A DNA stretch of 64,000 nt from Sarcomyxa edulis (GCA_009761415.1 QUOL01000005.1:744001-808000), one strand, 5' to 3'. Shown: positions 45,699 to 56,932, numbered from the stretch's first letter. A program made the numbers and translations. The notes: a model not told the origin generated them from the sequence alone.

Positions 45699-46883
45699 CT
45701 AGACAATGCCCGCCCCTACTTTCCGCCGTTTATGTGACCTGTCGACTTCGTCTCCAGGCTCGTCGATGTCTTCGTCAGACCTGCGCCTTTTCCCCCTGGT
45801 CGAATCGACTGGCTTCGGGACCTGCTCTGCATCATCCGGTAAGTCCTCTAGAGGATCCTCATCAGCCGCGTTTTCGTCTTCGTCATCCTCCTCACCCTCA
45901 TCCTCACCGTCTTCCTCATCCCCATCTTCATCATATTCTTCATCATCCTCCTCACTCCCAGAATATCCCCTGCCCATCTCCTCATTCACCGCGTCCCTCA
46001 GCTTCTCATATTCATCCTCCAAGTCCGAATCAAGCTCATCAGTCCGATCCCCATGCTTCTCCAGAAACCCCCGCACGGTGAGCTTCAGCATCTGGAGCGT
46101 CCCCAACTTGTTTCGCACTCTATCCCTCGCCTCCTTCTTGCTCTTGAGCACGGTTTCCATCTTTCGTACTCTTCCACGGAGGTTCGCAAATTCGTTTTGA
46201 CATTTCTTTAGAGCGTCTTCGATCTCTTTAGCGCGTTTCGCGGTGATCTGTTCAGCTGGATCGGTTTCGTCGTTGCCGTCCTCTGAGCTCGAGCTCGAGT
46301 CTTCCTCGGAATCGGATGTGGTGGAATCGCGCACCACTATGACTGGTGGCTCTTGATTAGTTTGCAACGACTGGTATGGTAGAAATCGACTCGCTTGGCT
46401 TCTTGATCATCATCATCCTCCTCCTCGGTGGTCTCTGAGCAATCAAGGTAGGTTTCTGCTCCTTCTTGACGTCCAGTCTGGGACCAGCCACCCTGGAAGC
46501 AGCCACCTTGAGATCAGCTTTTCTAGTAGGTGCTCCTCCTGTGGGACGACTCGTAGTCTCATCTATATCGTGTAATAAGCCTTTATAGCCTGCTGGGTTC
46601 CTTTGACGGCATTGTCGTCAATACACGCAGCGTCAACCAACCAGTGACATGAAGCATACTCTATAATCCACTCTAATAGTTTGGTTTGCAGCGTAGCTTT
46701 CTTTTTGCTGCTAGTTTGCTTTCGAGGCTGAAAGGTCGGGGAGGGGCGCAATCAGTGTAAGTGCCACATGCGGAGAACAAGATCGGGGCGTACATGTAGT
46801 AGGGTTTGCAGTTGTCTGCTTGTAAGTGTCTCCAGCTTCGCTTGAAGCGTAGAGATTTGGACCTTTGTCAGCTTTCTGGGCAT
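45699..46883 (-). CDS. acidic nuclear-type coiled-coil protein, multi-exon, internal joins uncertain
   Basis: Exon 1 is 46883-46794 (MPRKLTKVQISTLQAKLETL, TSRQLQTLLH), with a good intron to an exon starting at 46727 (PRKQTSSKKKATLQTKLLEW). Middle exons are ambiguous: frames with GLLHDIDETTSRPTGGAPTR and KADLKVAASRVAGPRLDVKK are open and plausible. The last exon (to 45699, opening near 46372) encodes SLQTNQEPPVIVVRDSTTSD, Ser/Asp/Glu tracts, a coiled coil (KRAKEIEDALKKCQNEFANL), a long acidic run (EEDDEEYDEDGDEEDGEDEG) and two basic clusters, GKRRRSDED and HKRRKVGAGIV, which look like nuclear signals. I do not recognise a family; it resembles the charged tails of family B and of the gene at 48394. 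Confidence 0.55.
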
Positions 46884-47488
46884 GGTGGGATGAGTCGATG
46901 AAGGTTGGTGGGTTTAAATTTGTAGCGAGAGACTCGGATGAAGATGGGCTAAGGAATTTATGTAGTTTCGAGACTGATTGTTTCTGAACAACGATGAGTT
47001 CTAAAAGCACTACGATGACTACCGATGTGTGAGATGGCTAGAACAAAACGAAGAAGAACAAGAGTTGAAAGACAAGAACCAAGGCGCGTACGGCGAGACC
47101 GGCGGCGCGCCGCGCAGATCATCCGGATTTGATCAACAATCCTTCCTCCTCACAACCTCCTCGCAAGACATCTATTCGATGCTCGTCACTTCAGTTGGAG
47201 GTTTATCTTATGCATAAGGAAAATAAAAAGTCATGTACACAAAATGGCTAAGTGGATGACTGAGCGAAGACTCTACGATATGGCGTGATCGCGACGCGTC
47301 GCGTGTGACCCTCTCTTCCTCGTCCCGTCTCTCCACCCTTCCAAGCACGATACATCTTTCTGCCCATGATGAAAATAGTCATGCGAAAGATAAGGAAAAC
47401 CCGACGTGATCGCGACGCGTCGCGCGAGACCTGCTCTTCCTGGTCCGTTTCGTTCGGCCTTCAACTCTCCTTCCTCGATGAACTTCAT
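46884..47488. repeat. intergenic with repeated CGCGACGCGTCGCG palindromes
   Basis: GTGATCGCGACGCGTCGCG occurs at about 47286 and again at about 47406, 120 bp apart, each followed by a similar CTCTTCCT-containing stretch. The 14-bp core is a perfect palindrome. The second copy lies about 70 bp before the tRNA gene. No protein-coding gene is seen. Confidence 0.6.
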
Positions 47489-47596
47489 GGCAACATGGCC
47501 GAGCGGTCTATGGCGTGTGACTCAAGCGTATAGCTTACCTATCATGATAGGTTTCTCATCTCGAAAGAGGCGTGGGTTCGAATCCCACTGTTGTCA
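47489..47596 (+). tRNA. tRNA-Leu(CAA), intron-containing
   Basis: The acceptor stem pairs GGCAACA with TGTTGTC (one G-U), discriminator A. The D arm is GCCGAGCGGTCTATGGC, with the GAGCGGTCTA pattern of class II tRNA-Leu. The anticodon arm TGTGACTCAAG places CAA at 34-36 with G37. The T arm is GTGGGTTCGAATCCCAC. An intron follows position 37; with a 13-nt variable arm (TCTCGAAAGAGGC, CTC/GAG stem) it would be about 27 nt and contain the palindrome CCTATCATGATAGG. The exact 3' intron boundary is uncertain, since one pairing leaves a T-T mismatch in the anticodon stem. Confidence 0.88.
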
Positions 47597-47737
47597 CATC
47601 ACGTGGTTTTATATGTTTTTCGTGTCATTTTGCGCGTTTCTTCGCAGTGTTGTGACAGTTCCAGGCGGCAGAGTGTAGAGTAGTTAGTGCTAGTAGTATT
47701 GACAACTTTGATCTAGTCTTTGACTCCTGCTTTTCAT

Positions 47738-47762
47738 CTAACCCGGGTAATACCCGGGTTAG
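47738..47762. repeat. near-perfect inverted repeat around CCCGGG
   Basis: CTAACCCGGGTA is followed by a single A and then TACCCGGGTTAG: 12-bp arms with one central base. Each arm also holds the palindrome ACCCGGGT. It lies 140 bp after the tRNA gene. It could be a protein-binding site or a hairpin; its function is unknown. Confidence 0.7.
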
Positions 47763-48393
47763 TTGTATCTAGTGTGCTGGTAGATTCACCTATCTATAGT
47801 GCTGGCAGACGAACTCCAATATATGTCTGGCAAAGATCTCGATAGAAGGACAGCCTGAGGATCATTCAGAGCCTACCAGAAATATCTTATTCGCGCTCGC
47901 GTTCGATCACGTGGGTGTTATGGTGACTGGACGTCCGACGCGCGCATTACATAAGACCCCTGTCGCTGTGACGTCGGCTTTGAGCCACTCGTACCTGAAC
48001 AAAAAAAATCGAACAAAAAGTCAGTTTCAAGGCATGGAAATGAGATATAATGTGTTTTTGTTCATCTTGAATAGCTCTGCACTGCCAAAGAGGTGAGATT
48101 GTATTTGGCCACGGTGCCATCATATCCTGTTGTCTTCCGAATTTCAAAATCCGCTCCTTCCTTTGTTCTCCGACCGAGACCAAACTCTTTTGACCACCCC
48201 CACCTTAAAGCTTTCGAAACTCATCCAACTTATCCTGTACGGAAATTCGCGCTCATATCGGCATCTGCATTCACATCTAAACTTCAGTTTGCTATCATTC
48301 GGAAGCCAAATTGTCACAAGTGCCGTACAAAGATCTTTTTTGCCACTACCCTCAATCTACCCTCAAGTTCATAACTATCATCTCTCTGTCGCC
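47763..48393. other. intergenic, no gene recognised
   Basis: Upstream region of the SAP/HeH-like gene. No family features in its short ORFs. Confidence 0.4.
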
Positions 48394-49835
48394 ATGGTCA
48401 AAAGTCGCGAAGATCTCGCAGATTACAGCGATAAAGAGTTACGAGACTTAGCAAAGGTACGATATCTCATATCTCGATCCCCACATCATGAGATCTTGAC
48501 TATGCTTCTACCAGATCCATAAAATCGCGCCTCAGAGGAATAGAAAGTTGATTATAGATGCACTGATGGAGAAGTATCCTGCTGGTATCCCGTATGTCGA
48601 TTGCCACCATATCTATGATCTCCCTATATTGATGATATCGATAGCGATGTACCAAGTGACTCGTCAGATCCGCGAGAGGCGCCTCGACGGAGTACACGCG
48701 TAAGAGTACCTGCTGCTCGATACGCACCCGTTGATCCTCGTCCTGGTGAGTAGTTGTGATGTCTGCTATGTGCCACGGTTTCTTATCTTGTCGATCTTCC
48801 ACAGCTGCTCCGAAGGCACGTCCGGTTGAACCGCTTCCAAAAACACAACTCAAGACACAGTCCGAGCCCAAGATTGCGCCAAAACGCGAGGCAAAGACAC
48901 CTGCGCCCAAGTCATCGCGCGCCCGTCGTAACGCGACTCCTGGCCCTTCTCGACAGGAACTCCTCGCATCCACGGAGGTGTTAAGGGCCCTAATAGAACA
49001 ACTCGGGGCGTCAATGGACGCGATAAGACATTACGACGATAGGTTCGAAGAAATGAAGAGAGAGATCCAAGAGCTAAAAGACACTTTGGCTGAGATGGAG
49101 AGGATGTTGCGTGTCGAGTCGCAAGAGCTGCGGGAATCCCTGTTTTCCTTGACTGAGTGGAGAGAGCGATGGGCCGAGAAATCAGGCAAGGGCATGGAAC
49201 GAAGTAACAAGCGTTCAAGGGGCGAGGATGACGAGGGCGGCGCTGAGGACGAAGAACGCCATGGTGCTCGCCAGAGAGTGAATCTCCCGGGGACTCAAGA
49301 TGAATCGAGCAGTAAACGTTCAAGAGAGGTGGAAGACGACCTGGAGGACGAAGACACAGAGAATCATCCTCCCAAACGACTCTGCAAGGGGAAAGGAAAG
49401 GCGAGGGAAACGGACATGGTCGGTAGCAGTCCCAGGCTGTCATATTCTCCTCAAGAAGAGTCGGACAGTCCTTCACGTCTATTGCAACAACTCGAAGCTA
49501 GACGAATGGACTTGGCACCAGAACAGTTTATCGCCCTGCAGTATGCACTGTGCGCCGAACGCGACCAAGCCTCTACACTCGTGCCACAGCATTACAATCC
49601 AACTGTGGACGATCGCGACGCAACCCTATCGACTGTGTGGCCGCCGGCTCCAGATTGGACTCGGACGCGGATGCCTGTAGCTAGCACTTCTGCTTGTCGT
49701 GACGAGTCTTTCCCGCCTGATCGAACTTATCCAAGCCAACTTACAGCTGGTCCCTCGGGTTTACGTCAGAGCTCGAGCGCTTCTTTCCCCGACCTTCCAA
49801 GCAGTGGCACACGCCGTACGCCATCGAGGTCATAG
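48394..49835 (+). CDS. SAP/HeH-like N-terminal, nuclear-type protein, 423 aa
   Basis: Exons 48394-48456, 48515-48591, 48645-48745 and 48805-49835 sum to 424 codons. The N-terminus MVKSREDLADYSDKELRDLA and KIHKIAPQRNRKLIIDALMEK looks like a helix-extended-loop-helix (SAP/LEM-like) DNA-binding fold. Then come a basic Pro/Ala/Lys stretch (PKSSRARRNATPGPSRQE), a coiled coil (FEEMKREIQELKDTLAEMER, RVESQELRESLF), acidic runs mixed with basic clusters (NKRSRG, SKRSRE, PPKRLCKGKGKARE), and a Ser/Pro-rich C-terminus. The composition is that of a chromatin or DNA-associated protein. I recognise no specific family. Confidence 0.7.
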
Positions 49836-50384
49836 TGCCCAAATCACAAATCTTCATGTCCACTCACGCATCATCCTACTCCTAGAAGTCCAATCAAATG
49901 TATCCTATTCCACGCATCGATTCTTTGTTTTCTTTCTCACGTCTTGTCTCCCTTCTCTCTATATCATCATCATCATTTATCTCGTCATTTATTATCTCCA
50001 CAATTGCCCCCATCCATCCATTTTCCCCATCAGAACCTCCTTCCATCCCATTCCCAACCCCCACATCGCCCCTACATACCTTGCTCCATCTTCCTGTTCC
50101 CCCTTCCCTTGTTCTCTACTTTTTTTATATCTCTTTTACTCTGTGGATGATGTGAATTTCATCGTTTCATCAGGGAAGCCTAGTCATCGACACAATTGAG
50201 ACATTTGAGATACGATACATGCAAGAGGTATAGCTACCGATATCCTCGTACGACACTGAACTCGGGAACACAATACACTATGAGAGATGGCATGGGATAG
50301 AACTAATAATAATGGTAGAGTTGGTTGTACACGAGGAAGTAGAAATACGGTCATATACTATGATCACGAACAATCAAAGAAACC
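49836..50384. other. intergenic, no gene recognised
   Basis: Convergent gene ends. Pyrimidine-rich with ATCATC-type simple sequence near 49960. No gene seen. Confidence 0.45.
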
Positions 50385-51990
50385 TTATGCGTCTAGCATG
50401 CGATGCCGCAAAGCTCGATATTCCACGTCCAGACCTTCCTCACGACACAGATCTGAACGATGGGCAGCTTCACTGTCGGGATCACCACCGTCAAGCTGAA
50501 CAGAGACATGGCGAAGGCGTGCAACGTGCGACGAGACACTCCGCCACCTATGTTCAATCATGTCCATCACATCAGCATCAGGGATAGTCTTATACGCGAT
50601 GACTTCCAAGCTTTCCAGGTTGGGAAGCAATACGCCCTCTGGATCTGCAGACATTCGAAGCCCCTTCAATAGAAATGGGCACCAGAGTTCGCAATAGTGC
50701 AGGCGTACTTTCTGCAGGGTAGGCATGCTGCGAATGAGACGTTCCATGTTCGATCCGACCCACAGAGAGTGGAGTGATAGTTCCAGTAAGACCGAACCGG
50801 ACCGAGCCTGGAAGTCGAAGAAGTCCTCAACCCATCCTATACTGTAACACATCCTGTGATTGTGTGACAGATTGTGTAGGCCTATAGTCAATCTGTCAAG
50901 ACTGGGAAAGGTGCACTCTCGGAACATAGTCTCCAAGATACTGCCATGATTCAGAGTAAGATCCAGAGTACGTAGTCTTCGAAGAACCAGAGGTGTGAAT
51001 GGGGGCGAGCGACCGCTGAATGTATACGGCGTAGTCCACTTCCATTCCTCCAGATCGACGCATTGACGGACGGCATCGATGAGCTCGGCATGAAAAGGTG
51101 CGGTGATATCGAGAGACACTAGCTGGGACCAAGGCAGCATAATATTTCTGATGTTGGAAGGATTATCATAGTGCAACTTCACGAAACGTAACCGTGGCGC
51201 ATACTGGAATTGTGTAGATAGACGTCGCCATATCGTAGTGGGATCTGGTATTATGGCGCCGAGGGGATTGATTGTCAGAAGCTCAAGTGCTTTCAGCGAT
51301 TTTGAAGGTAAGTTCACGAGATCGGAGCCTTCAAGGAGAAGCCCTTGTAGTCGGAAATTCATCTGTTGGCAACGAGGTAGGTAGGGAAGAAGAGGCAAAG
51401 ATTGTAGAACCGCTTATGCACGACTGTTTCCCGCCATACAGCGATACAGAAAAGGGCGCCTCTTTGATGCGACTTAGCCATGTCTTCGTCAGGCAGAGTG
51501 CATATTCATGATCAGAGTCAAGGTCAATATGTACCTCGTCCCATAGTTTGGGTAACTCGAGAGCGATAGCTCTCCATCGCGAACAAATCTGACACAGAAG
51601 GAGAGGTGCCGAATTTGCTCGGGGTTTGTTTTCCCCCCGAGGTCTGAGCAACAAGAGGAATATCTTTGCGAGTATCTCCGGTGGTAGAGTGTGAATGGGT
51701 GAAGTCATGATGATGTATGCATCTAGCTTTATACGATGGTCAGAACGTCGGAGGATGAGGTCGTCAATACCCGAGTTGGCCCTAGCCTGGAGGATGAGCT
51801 TTTCGAGGAGCGCTTGAGCTTGGATGAACTCCTCATCCAGCCTCTTGAGATGGGCCTCTTCCTCGAGTCTCAAGGCTTTGATCTGAGCGGTCGAGAGTTG
51901 GCTCAAGCGTTTCAGCTGTAGAGACCGAGCAGCAGCTTCAGTCGAGGATCCCCATATCATGGAAAGCACACTCACTAGCTCTGCATCCAT
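50385..51990 (-). pseudogene. F-box/LRR gene with one frameshift
   Basis: The first frame (ATG at 51990, possibly 52071) encodes MDAELVSVLSMIWGSSTEAA, a helical region, and a clear F-box (SPIHTLPPEILAKIFLLLL ... CQICSRWRAIALELPKLWDE) up to SVSLYGGKQSCIS. The second frame continues VLQSLPLLPYLPRCQQMNFR and a leucine-rich-repeat-like domain (LKALELLTINPL, RLRTLDLTLNHG, FPSLDRLTIGLHN, PNLESLEVIAYKT) to 50385. The switch, one extra base or two missing at about 51407-51415, cannot be an intron: no GT/AG pair keeps the frame. Otherwise the gene is unbroken over 530 codons, so the lesion is young or a sequence error. F-box proteins select substrates for SCF ubiquitin ligases. Confidence 0.7.
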
Positions 51991-52633
51991 CGTTGGCGTA
52001 TAGGAGAAATGCGAGAGACTTGTTCTCTGAGCTGATGAATCGGTTTGAGAAAATATCGAGGGTGAGGTCAAGAAATAGATGAGTGCGGTAGATTCACCAA
52101 GTTTGTTGCTTGTAACGAGGTGAGTACATCGACATGAACGATGCCACTAGAGAGTCTGGGGAGGGAAGAGTGCACCTACCTTAGAATCGACCTTTGCTAA
52201 CGTCGAGGAAGAATCGGAGCACGTCGATCGACGTCGCGTCGACGGTTGTCGTTCGACTTCAAGCTGCGAAAATACTTATCACATCACATCCTTCTCCTCA
52301 TCAGTCCTCCCAGCGCTCAAGACTTCGCACGACTATCCGCAACTATTTTTGCACACCAGGACGTGTACAGCCGCTGCAAGCAAAGACAGCAATTTGTACT
52401 CGGAGATATACCAGTTTTGAATTTCATGGTTGACTTCGATCTGAGTTCTCTGGGACATACCAGACTATCTTGCCATCCAGTTCCTGCCGAGTAGCCTATC
52501 TGTGTATAGTACGTCACTGTACGTGCGCCTGTTCGAGATTTACACTCGCTTATTCCATAGTGAATTCAGATTCTTCTGGTCGCTAATTTTTTCCCTCCTA
52601 GTAAGAGTTAACGATCTCTCCTCGGGACTGCTT
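51991..52633. promoter_or_regulatory. divergent intergenic region
   Basis: This separates the F-box gene (minus) from the APH-like kinase gene (plus) and must carry both promoters. No gene or clear TATA box was identified. Confidence 0.4.
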
Positions 52634-53783
52634 ATGGCTTCTCCAGAACTCACCGTGCCTAGTGTAAGCATGCCCGATGACCTGCCTGTTGCTACGATTA
52701 ATCGTGCGTTTTCGCTACCAGCTGGATATTCTTGTCGAGGATCGCCCCCCCGGCTTACCAAGTCCCATAGAAGTTATGCGTTTGTGCAAAATTGCCGGAT
52801 ATCGCAAGAATGGTATCCCTTTTCCTTCACCTGATTGCCCGATCGCCTGGATCAAATACGGGTTCTCCATCGGCATGGGTGAAGCGCGCACCCAGCACAA
52901 AATTGCTCAAACTGTGAACACACTCCCAGATACCGCCGTCCGTATCCCCAAGGTTTATATTGCCTTCGTGCATAATAACATCGGTTATATCGTGATGGAG
53001 TACATCGCTGGGCGCACCGTTCAGCAATTATCCGAACACCCTGGCACTGTTCGCAAATCAAGTCTTAAAGCAGTGGCAGCTGCAGTACAGCAGCTCATCG
53101 AGATTCGTGCTCCTGCAGGCACTCAACCTGGGCCTGTGGGTGGCGGGCTCATCAGGCATATTTTCTTCGAAGAGCAGGAGTCCACAGTTGCTTATCCGAC
53201 CGTAGATGATCTCGAGGCACATATCAACAATGTGAGCTCTTCTCCGGTCTTTTCCTTGTCTGCTAGCTGGTAGATGAGGATTTTTTGACAGATCTTAGAA
53301 CTCCAAGGTCTGCCCGTCCGCGTAGACTTGGTCCATGAAGTCACTGAGGGCTTGTCGCTCTGCCACAGTGATATTCACGAGACGAACTTCATCATCAACG
53401 ACCAAGGTCATGTATACGCCATCGACTTCGGACACATTTGCTTCTTACCACCATCGTTTGTGGCTTACGCACTGAATTCTTGGCGCGGCTTCACGAGACT
53501 GGTGGCTGCCCGCATGACTTACCCCGAGTGCAAGGAAAACATTTTCGCTATGGAGATGGCGGCAGGGCAACTGGTGGTCCATGGCAGCAGTGCTTACGGT
53601 GAGGCGCGTTATGACGTTGTACGGTCCAGCTTGTACTGACAAGAGCGCTTTTCAGGTTTACCTCCAGATCTACGTAAGGTTTACCTTGACTCGAAGTCTA
53701 AGCAAGATTCTAGCTGTGCGTTCACGTCTTTGCCTAGCACTCAATCCATTACCGAGGGAGCTGATCGTCTGCTAGGGTTGTGA
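52634..53783 (+). CDS. APH-family (aminoglycoside phosphotransferase-like) kinase, 324 aa
   Basis: Exons 52634-52663, 52722-53231, 53292-53598 and 53656-53783 sum to 325 codons. The N-lobe has IKYGFSIGMGEARTQHKIAQ (likely ATP-binding Lys and a helix Glu) and RIPKVYIAFVHNNIGYIVME with the hinge YIAGRTVQQL. The C-lobe has LCHSDIHETNFIINDQGHVY, matching the H-x-D-xxxx-N catalytic loop, and AIDFGHICFLP, the metal-binding D-F-G segment. All key residues are present. Fungal members of this superfamily are very numerous and their substrates are mostly unknown. The tiny first exon (30 nt, GTAAGC donor) removes a frame break near the start. Confidence 0.8.
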
Positions 53784-54212
53784 CATCCCGCCAATACGGC
53801 TTCTCTAGATACATGATTGTCCGCAATACCCCTTCGAGCTCTTACTGACGAATGTACTTCTTCGTGTATCTTCTTCGCCTGCTTCATGTACCATATATGT
53901 GCTTTGTGGCGCTGACTGAATGCACTTTCATTTGCGTGTATAGTGACGTAGTGTTTCGAGCTAGATGCCTGCAAAATGTGGATAGCATCCAGCGTCCTTG
54001 AGCCCTTCCTACGCAGATGTTACGATGCGCATCAGGACTATCTTGTTATACGAACTTCCGGGAGTGTCGATGCTGTTGATCGCTGACCTCGGTTAGGCTC
54101 TTGATGGCGAGTGCACAAGCCTGGCTGTGGGTCAAACTGAATTCCCAGAAAAAAATTTCATTGCTGAGGCATCATCAAGATGGAGGCGGCCGTTCTTGAA
54201 ACATAGCCACAT
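53784..54212. other. intergenic, no gene recognised
   Basis: Between convergent genes. Short ORFs only. Confidence 0.45.
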
Positions 54213-55315
54213 TCAGCCTTGAGATAGTTGAGAAAGAAAACCAAAGGATACCTGGAGATTCCACCAGGCCAAACATTTACGACCTGATTGCCCGTCAAAC
54301 ATGCATGACTTTTTCGCCTGAGCGATCATTGCCATCCTTTTGATAATGTCAGTCTCGGCGTACAGAGCGACCCGTAGATAGAGCCACAGTGACTCATGGG
54401 AAGGGTAAGCCGTTACCAACGATATGGCATGATCGAACAACGATTCCGCGTCGAAGATTGGAAAATCGACAGAAGTTGTAGCCATATCGTGGTATCGACG
54501 AATGAGATTGCAAAACTGGTGCATCGCTGAATAATCAGAAATATGCCGTTCCACCCACTGTTGTAGATGTTGGAATTCGCCTGTCAACACGGCAATATAT
54601 CCTCCTTTTCGTTTCTCATCAGAATCAGCGCTTTCGATAGAGATGAACAACGTTTCCATTATGAAGCGCCAATGGGTCCATGCATGGTAATTTCGAGGGT
54701 ACGTCTCGCATGCTCTAGATGTGATTTCGAATTCCTTTGCGAACGCGTGGGACGGCAAAGCTGGAAAGTGGGATAGGACAGCGGTGGTGGAGAATTGCAT
54801 TCCTCCGATCTGGCTGCCATAAAGGTGCTGCAACAGCCATCTCCGATAATTCCAGATGATAGACTGTTTCGCGCAATCACGAACGCCGAGTAAAGCAGTC
54901 ATGAAAAGCAGTTCTTTTTCTGAAGATAGTACAAGGCTTTGGATGAGACGTTTCCGGGTATTCAGCGCTGTCTGGTGGGCTGGGTTGACGAGCAAGATGA
55001 TAGATGAAGAGTCGACTAGGCGGGTCGTAGTTTGTATATCTGATCCCGCCTTTCTCGAGGAATTGAACCGTCCGACGGCCACCATGTACACCTTGTAAAG
55101 CACCTTCTGAGGTAGGCCTAGGTTACCCTCGACGAAGAGGAACGGGAACGCCCCAGAGTCGGCTTCACACCATTCGGTTGCATCTCCGGGCAATATTTCG
55201 ATGGACACTCTGTTAAAGAATCGATGATTCTGAGAGCTAAATTCCTATAAACGACTCACAATGAGTTTTCCAGGAGACCTACGAGTTTTTGCATCCAGTC
55301 CTCGACTTCAGCCAT
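54213..55315 (-). CDS. PTAR1-like protein prenyltransferase alpha-subunit repeat protein, 350 aa
   Basis: Exons 55315-55260 and 55209-54213 sum to 351 codons. The start MAEVEDWMQKLVGLLENSLV precedes VNPAHQTALNTRKRLIQSL, then PFTA-type repeats, each with a W/Y-containing helix pair: AKQSIIWNYRRWLLQHLYG, YPRNYHAWTHWRFIMETL, ISDYSAMHQFCNLIRRY, YPSHESLWLYLRVALYAE. These match PTAR1 and related fungal proteins, paralogues of farnesyl/geranylgeranyl transferase alpha subunits. In animals PTAR1 forms a geranylgeranyltransferase with RABGGTB. The ATG lies 100 bp from the REX2 ATG on the other strand. Confidence 0.85.
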
Positions 55316-55415
55316 AGTGGTTCTTGAGGGGAGATATTCTCGGTTATTTTTGTGGTCATTTTTGCGATCGACCGTGAGTCACTGCTCTTTGCTTTCGACC
55401 AGCATCTACATCTGC
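55316..55415. promoter_or_regulatory. 100-bp bidirectional promoter
   Basis: Only 100 bp separate the ATGs of the PTAR1-like gene (minus) and REX2 (plus). No TATA box is visible. Both genes are housekeeping types, so one shared, TATA-less promoter is likely. Confidence 0.6.
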
Positions 55416-56585
55416 ATGAACCGAGTCGGACCTCTTCTGCAACGTTGCAGACCCTTCTCTTCTTCAGCAAGATCTTCAATTGTATATCCTCAGTTCGAGC
55501 CGCGGTATCTCATGAATTCAAGACCCCTCGATTTTCACGCAGGACCTCTGGTCTGGGTGGACTGCGAGATGACCGGCCTCAACCCTCGAAAAGATAAGAT
55601 ACTCGAGATTGCAGTTCGTCTAGTTACCACACATGCATCTTATCTTTGACTCTGGAACTCCTGTCAGGTTCTGATCACCAATGGGAACTTGGAAATCGTC
55701 GATGAAGGTATAGAATTCGTGATTAAAACGGACAAGGCGTTACTAGACGGGTGAGCGAGCATATGGCGCGTATACCTGCAGATTCAACTGGTAATGACGC
55801 GTCGCGAGAGGATAGAATGGACGATTGGTGCACAAAACAGCATGCTTCGGTACGCCACGCTAGCTTCAAACAGAATCACAGATCGTATTGACATTGCATC
55901 AGTCTGGCTTAACCGAGGCTTGCCTAACATCTCCGCATTCGAGGGAATTTGTGTCTCGCTCTGTACTTGATTACATCAAGAGATGGATCCCACATCAACG
56001 CATTGGAGTTCTTGCTGGCAACTCGGTTCACGCTGATAGGTCCTTCCTCGTCGAAGAGATGCCCGAGCTGATTGATTGGTTGCACTACCGGTCTGTATCC
56101 TGTCTCTCTACTGTTCATTCCAAAGACTCACGTCCAACTGTTCTAGGATCGTTGGTGAGTGAAATCTGTCTCAAACATTCTTCCATCGTAAACGAGAATT
56201 GTCATGTTTTCGTAGATGTATCTTCAGTCAAGGTACGCTTCATGCCCACATTCTCAGTAGATTATACCTTACCGACGAGCTTTGACGTGCTTAGGAACTA
56301 GCTCGACGGTGGTATCCCAAATTCAGCATGCCCAGGCTGTCCGAAAGCAATCATCGGTGTGGATTTTTGCCGAAATTTTGTTTCTTGACTTGAATGCTGA
56401 TTTCGTTGATGTAGCGCACTGGATGACATCAAAGGCTCCGTAGCAGGTACGAAAACAGCCCTACCGTTGCTTCTTCATCTGACGGCCATACAGAACTACA
56501 GTGGTACCGGGATAATATCTTCGTCCCTCCTAATTCATTTACTCCTCAAGGGTCTCCTAAAGCTCCGTCTTCGTCTTCGCCCTGA
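55416..56585 (+). CDS. REX2: oligoribonuclease (REX2-type 3'-5' exonuclease), 237 aa, 9 exons
   Basis: Exons 55416-55613, 55668-55750, 55816-55849, 55903-56090, 56147-56154, 56216-56232, 56295-56356, 56415-56446 and 56494-56585 sum to 238 codons. All DEDDh features are present: LVWVDCEMTGLNPRKDKILE (Asp, Glu), VLITNGNLEIVDEG, WCTKQHASSGLTEACLTS, GVLAGNSVHADRSFL (Asp), ELARRWYPKF, and HRALDDIKGSVAELQWYRD (His, Asp). The N-terminus MNRVGPLLQRCRPFSSSARS is a likely mitochondrial presequence. The enzyme degrades 2-5 nt RNA fragments. Exons 5 (8 nt) and 6 (17 nt) are micro-exons needed for the conserved YRIVDVSSVKELARRW segment. Confidence 0.92.
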
Positions 56586-56932
56586 ACACGTTCATCTTGT
56601 ACCAGTACGATACAGCACCGTTGCCGTTTTCTTGATACTCTATTACCACTCAATAACATTTCGATTTGGGTGTAAGTATGTACATGCACACATTGGCAGT
56701 CTAGTGAGGGAGAAAATATAAGAGAGATAGGCATCGATAGATATCGATACGGTACGTCTGGTTGTTATCGTGGAGGTCTGTATGTATATTTATTACCAGC
56801 CGAGGGAGATAACCCAGGGGCTATGAAAAGTATAAGAATAGGGCAAAAAGCTAGATAATACGTAGCGGAAATGAGCGTCATGCTGAACGAATATTGTCGA
56901 GTCCGAATAATAAGACGAGAATAGAGGAACAA

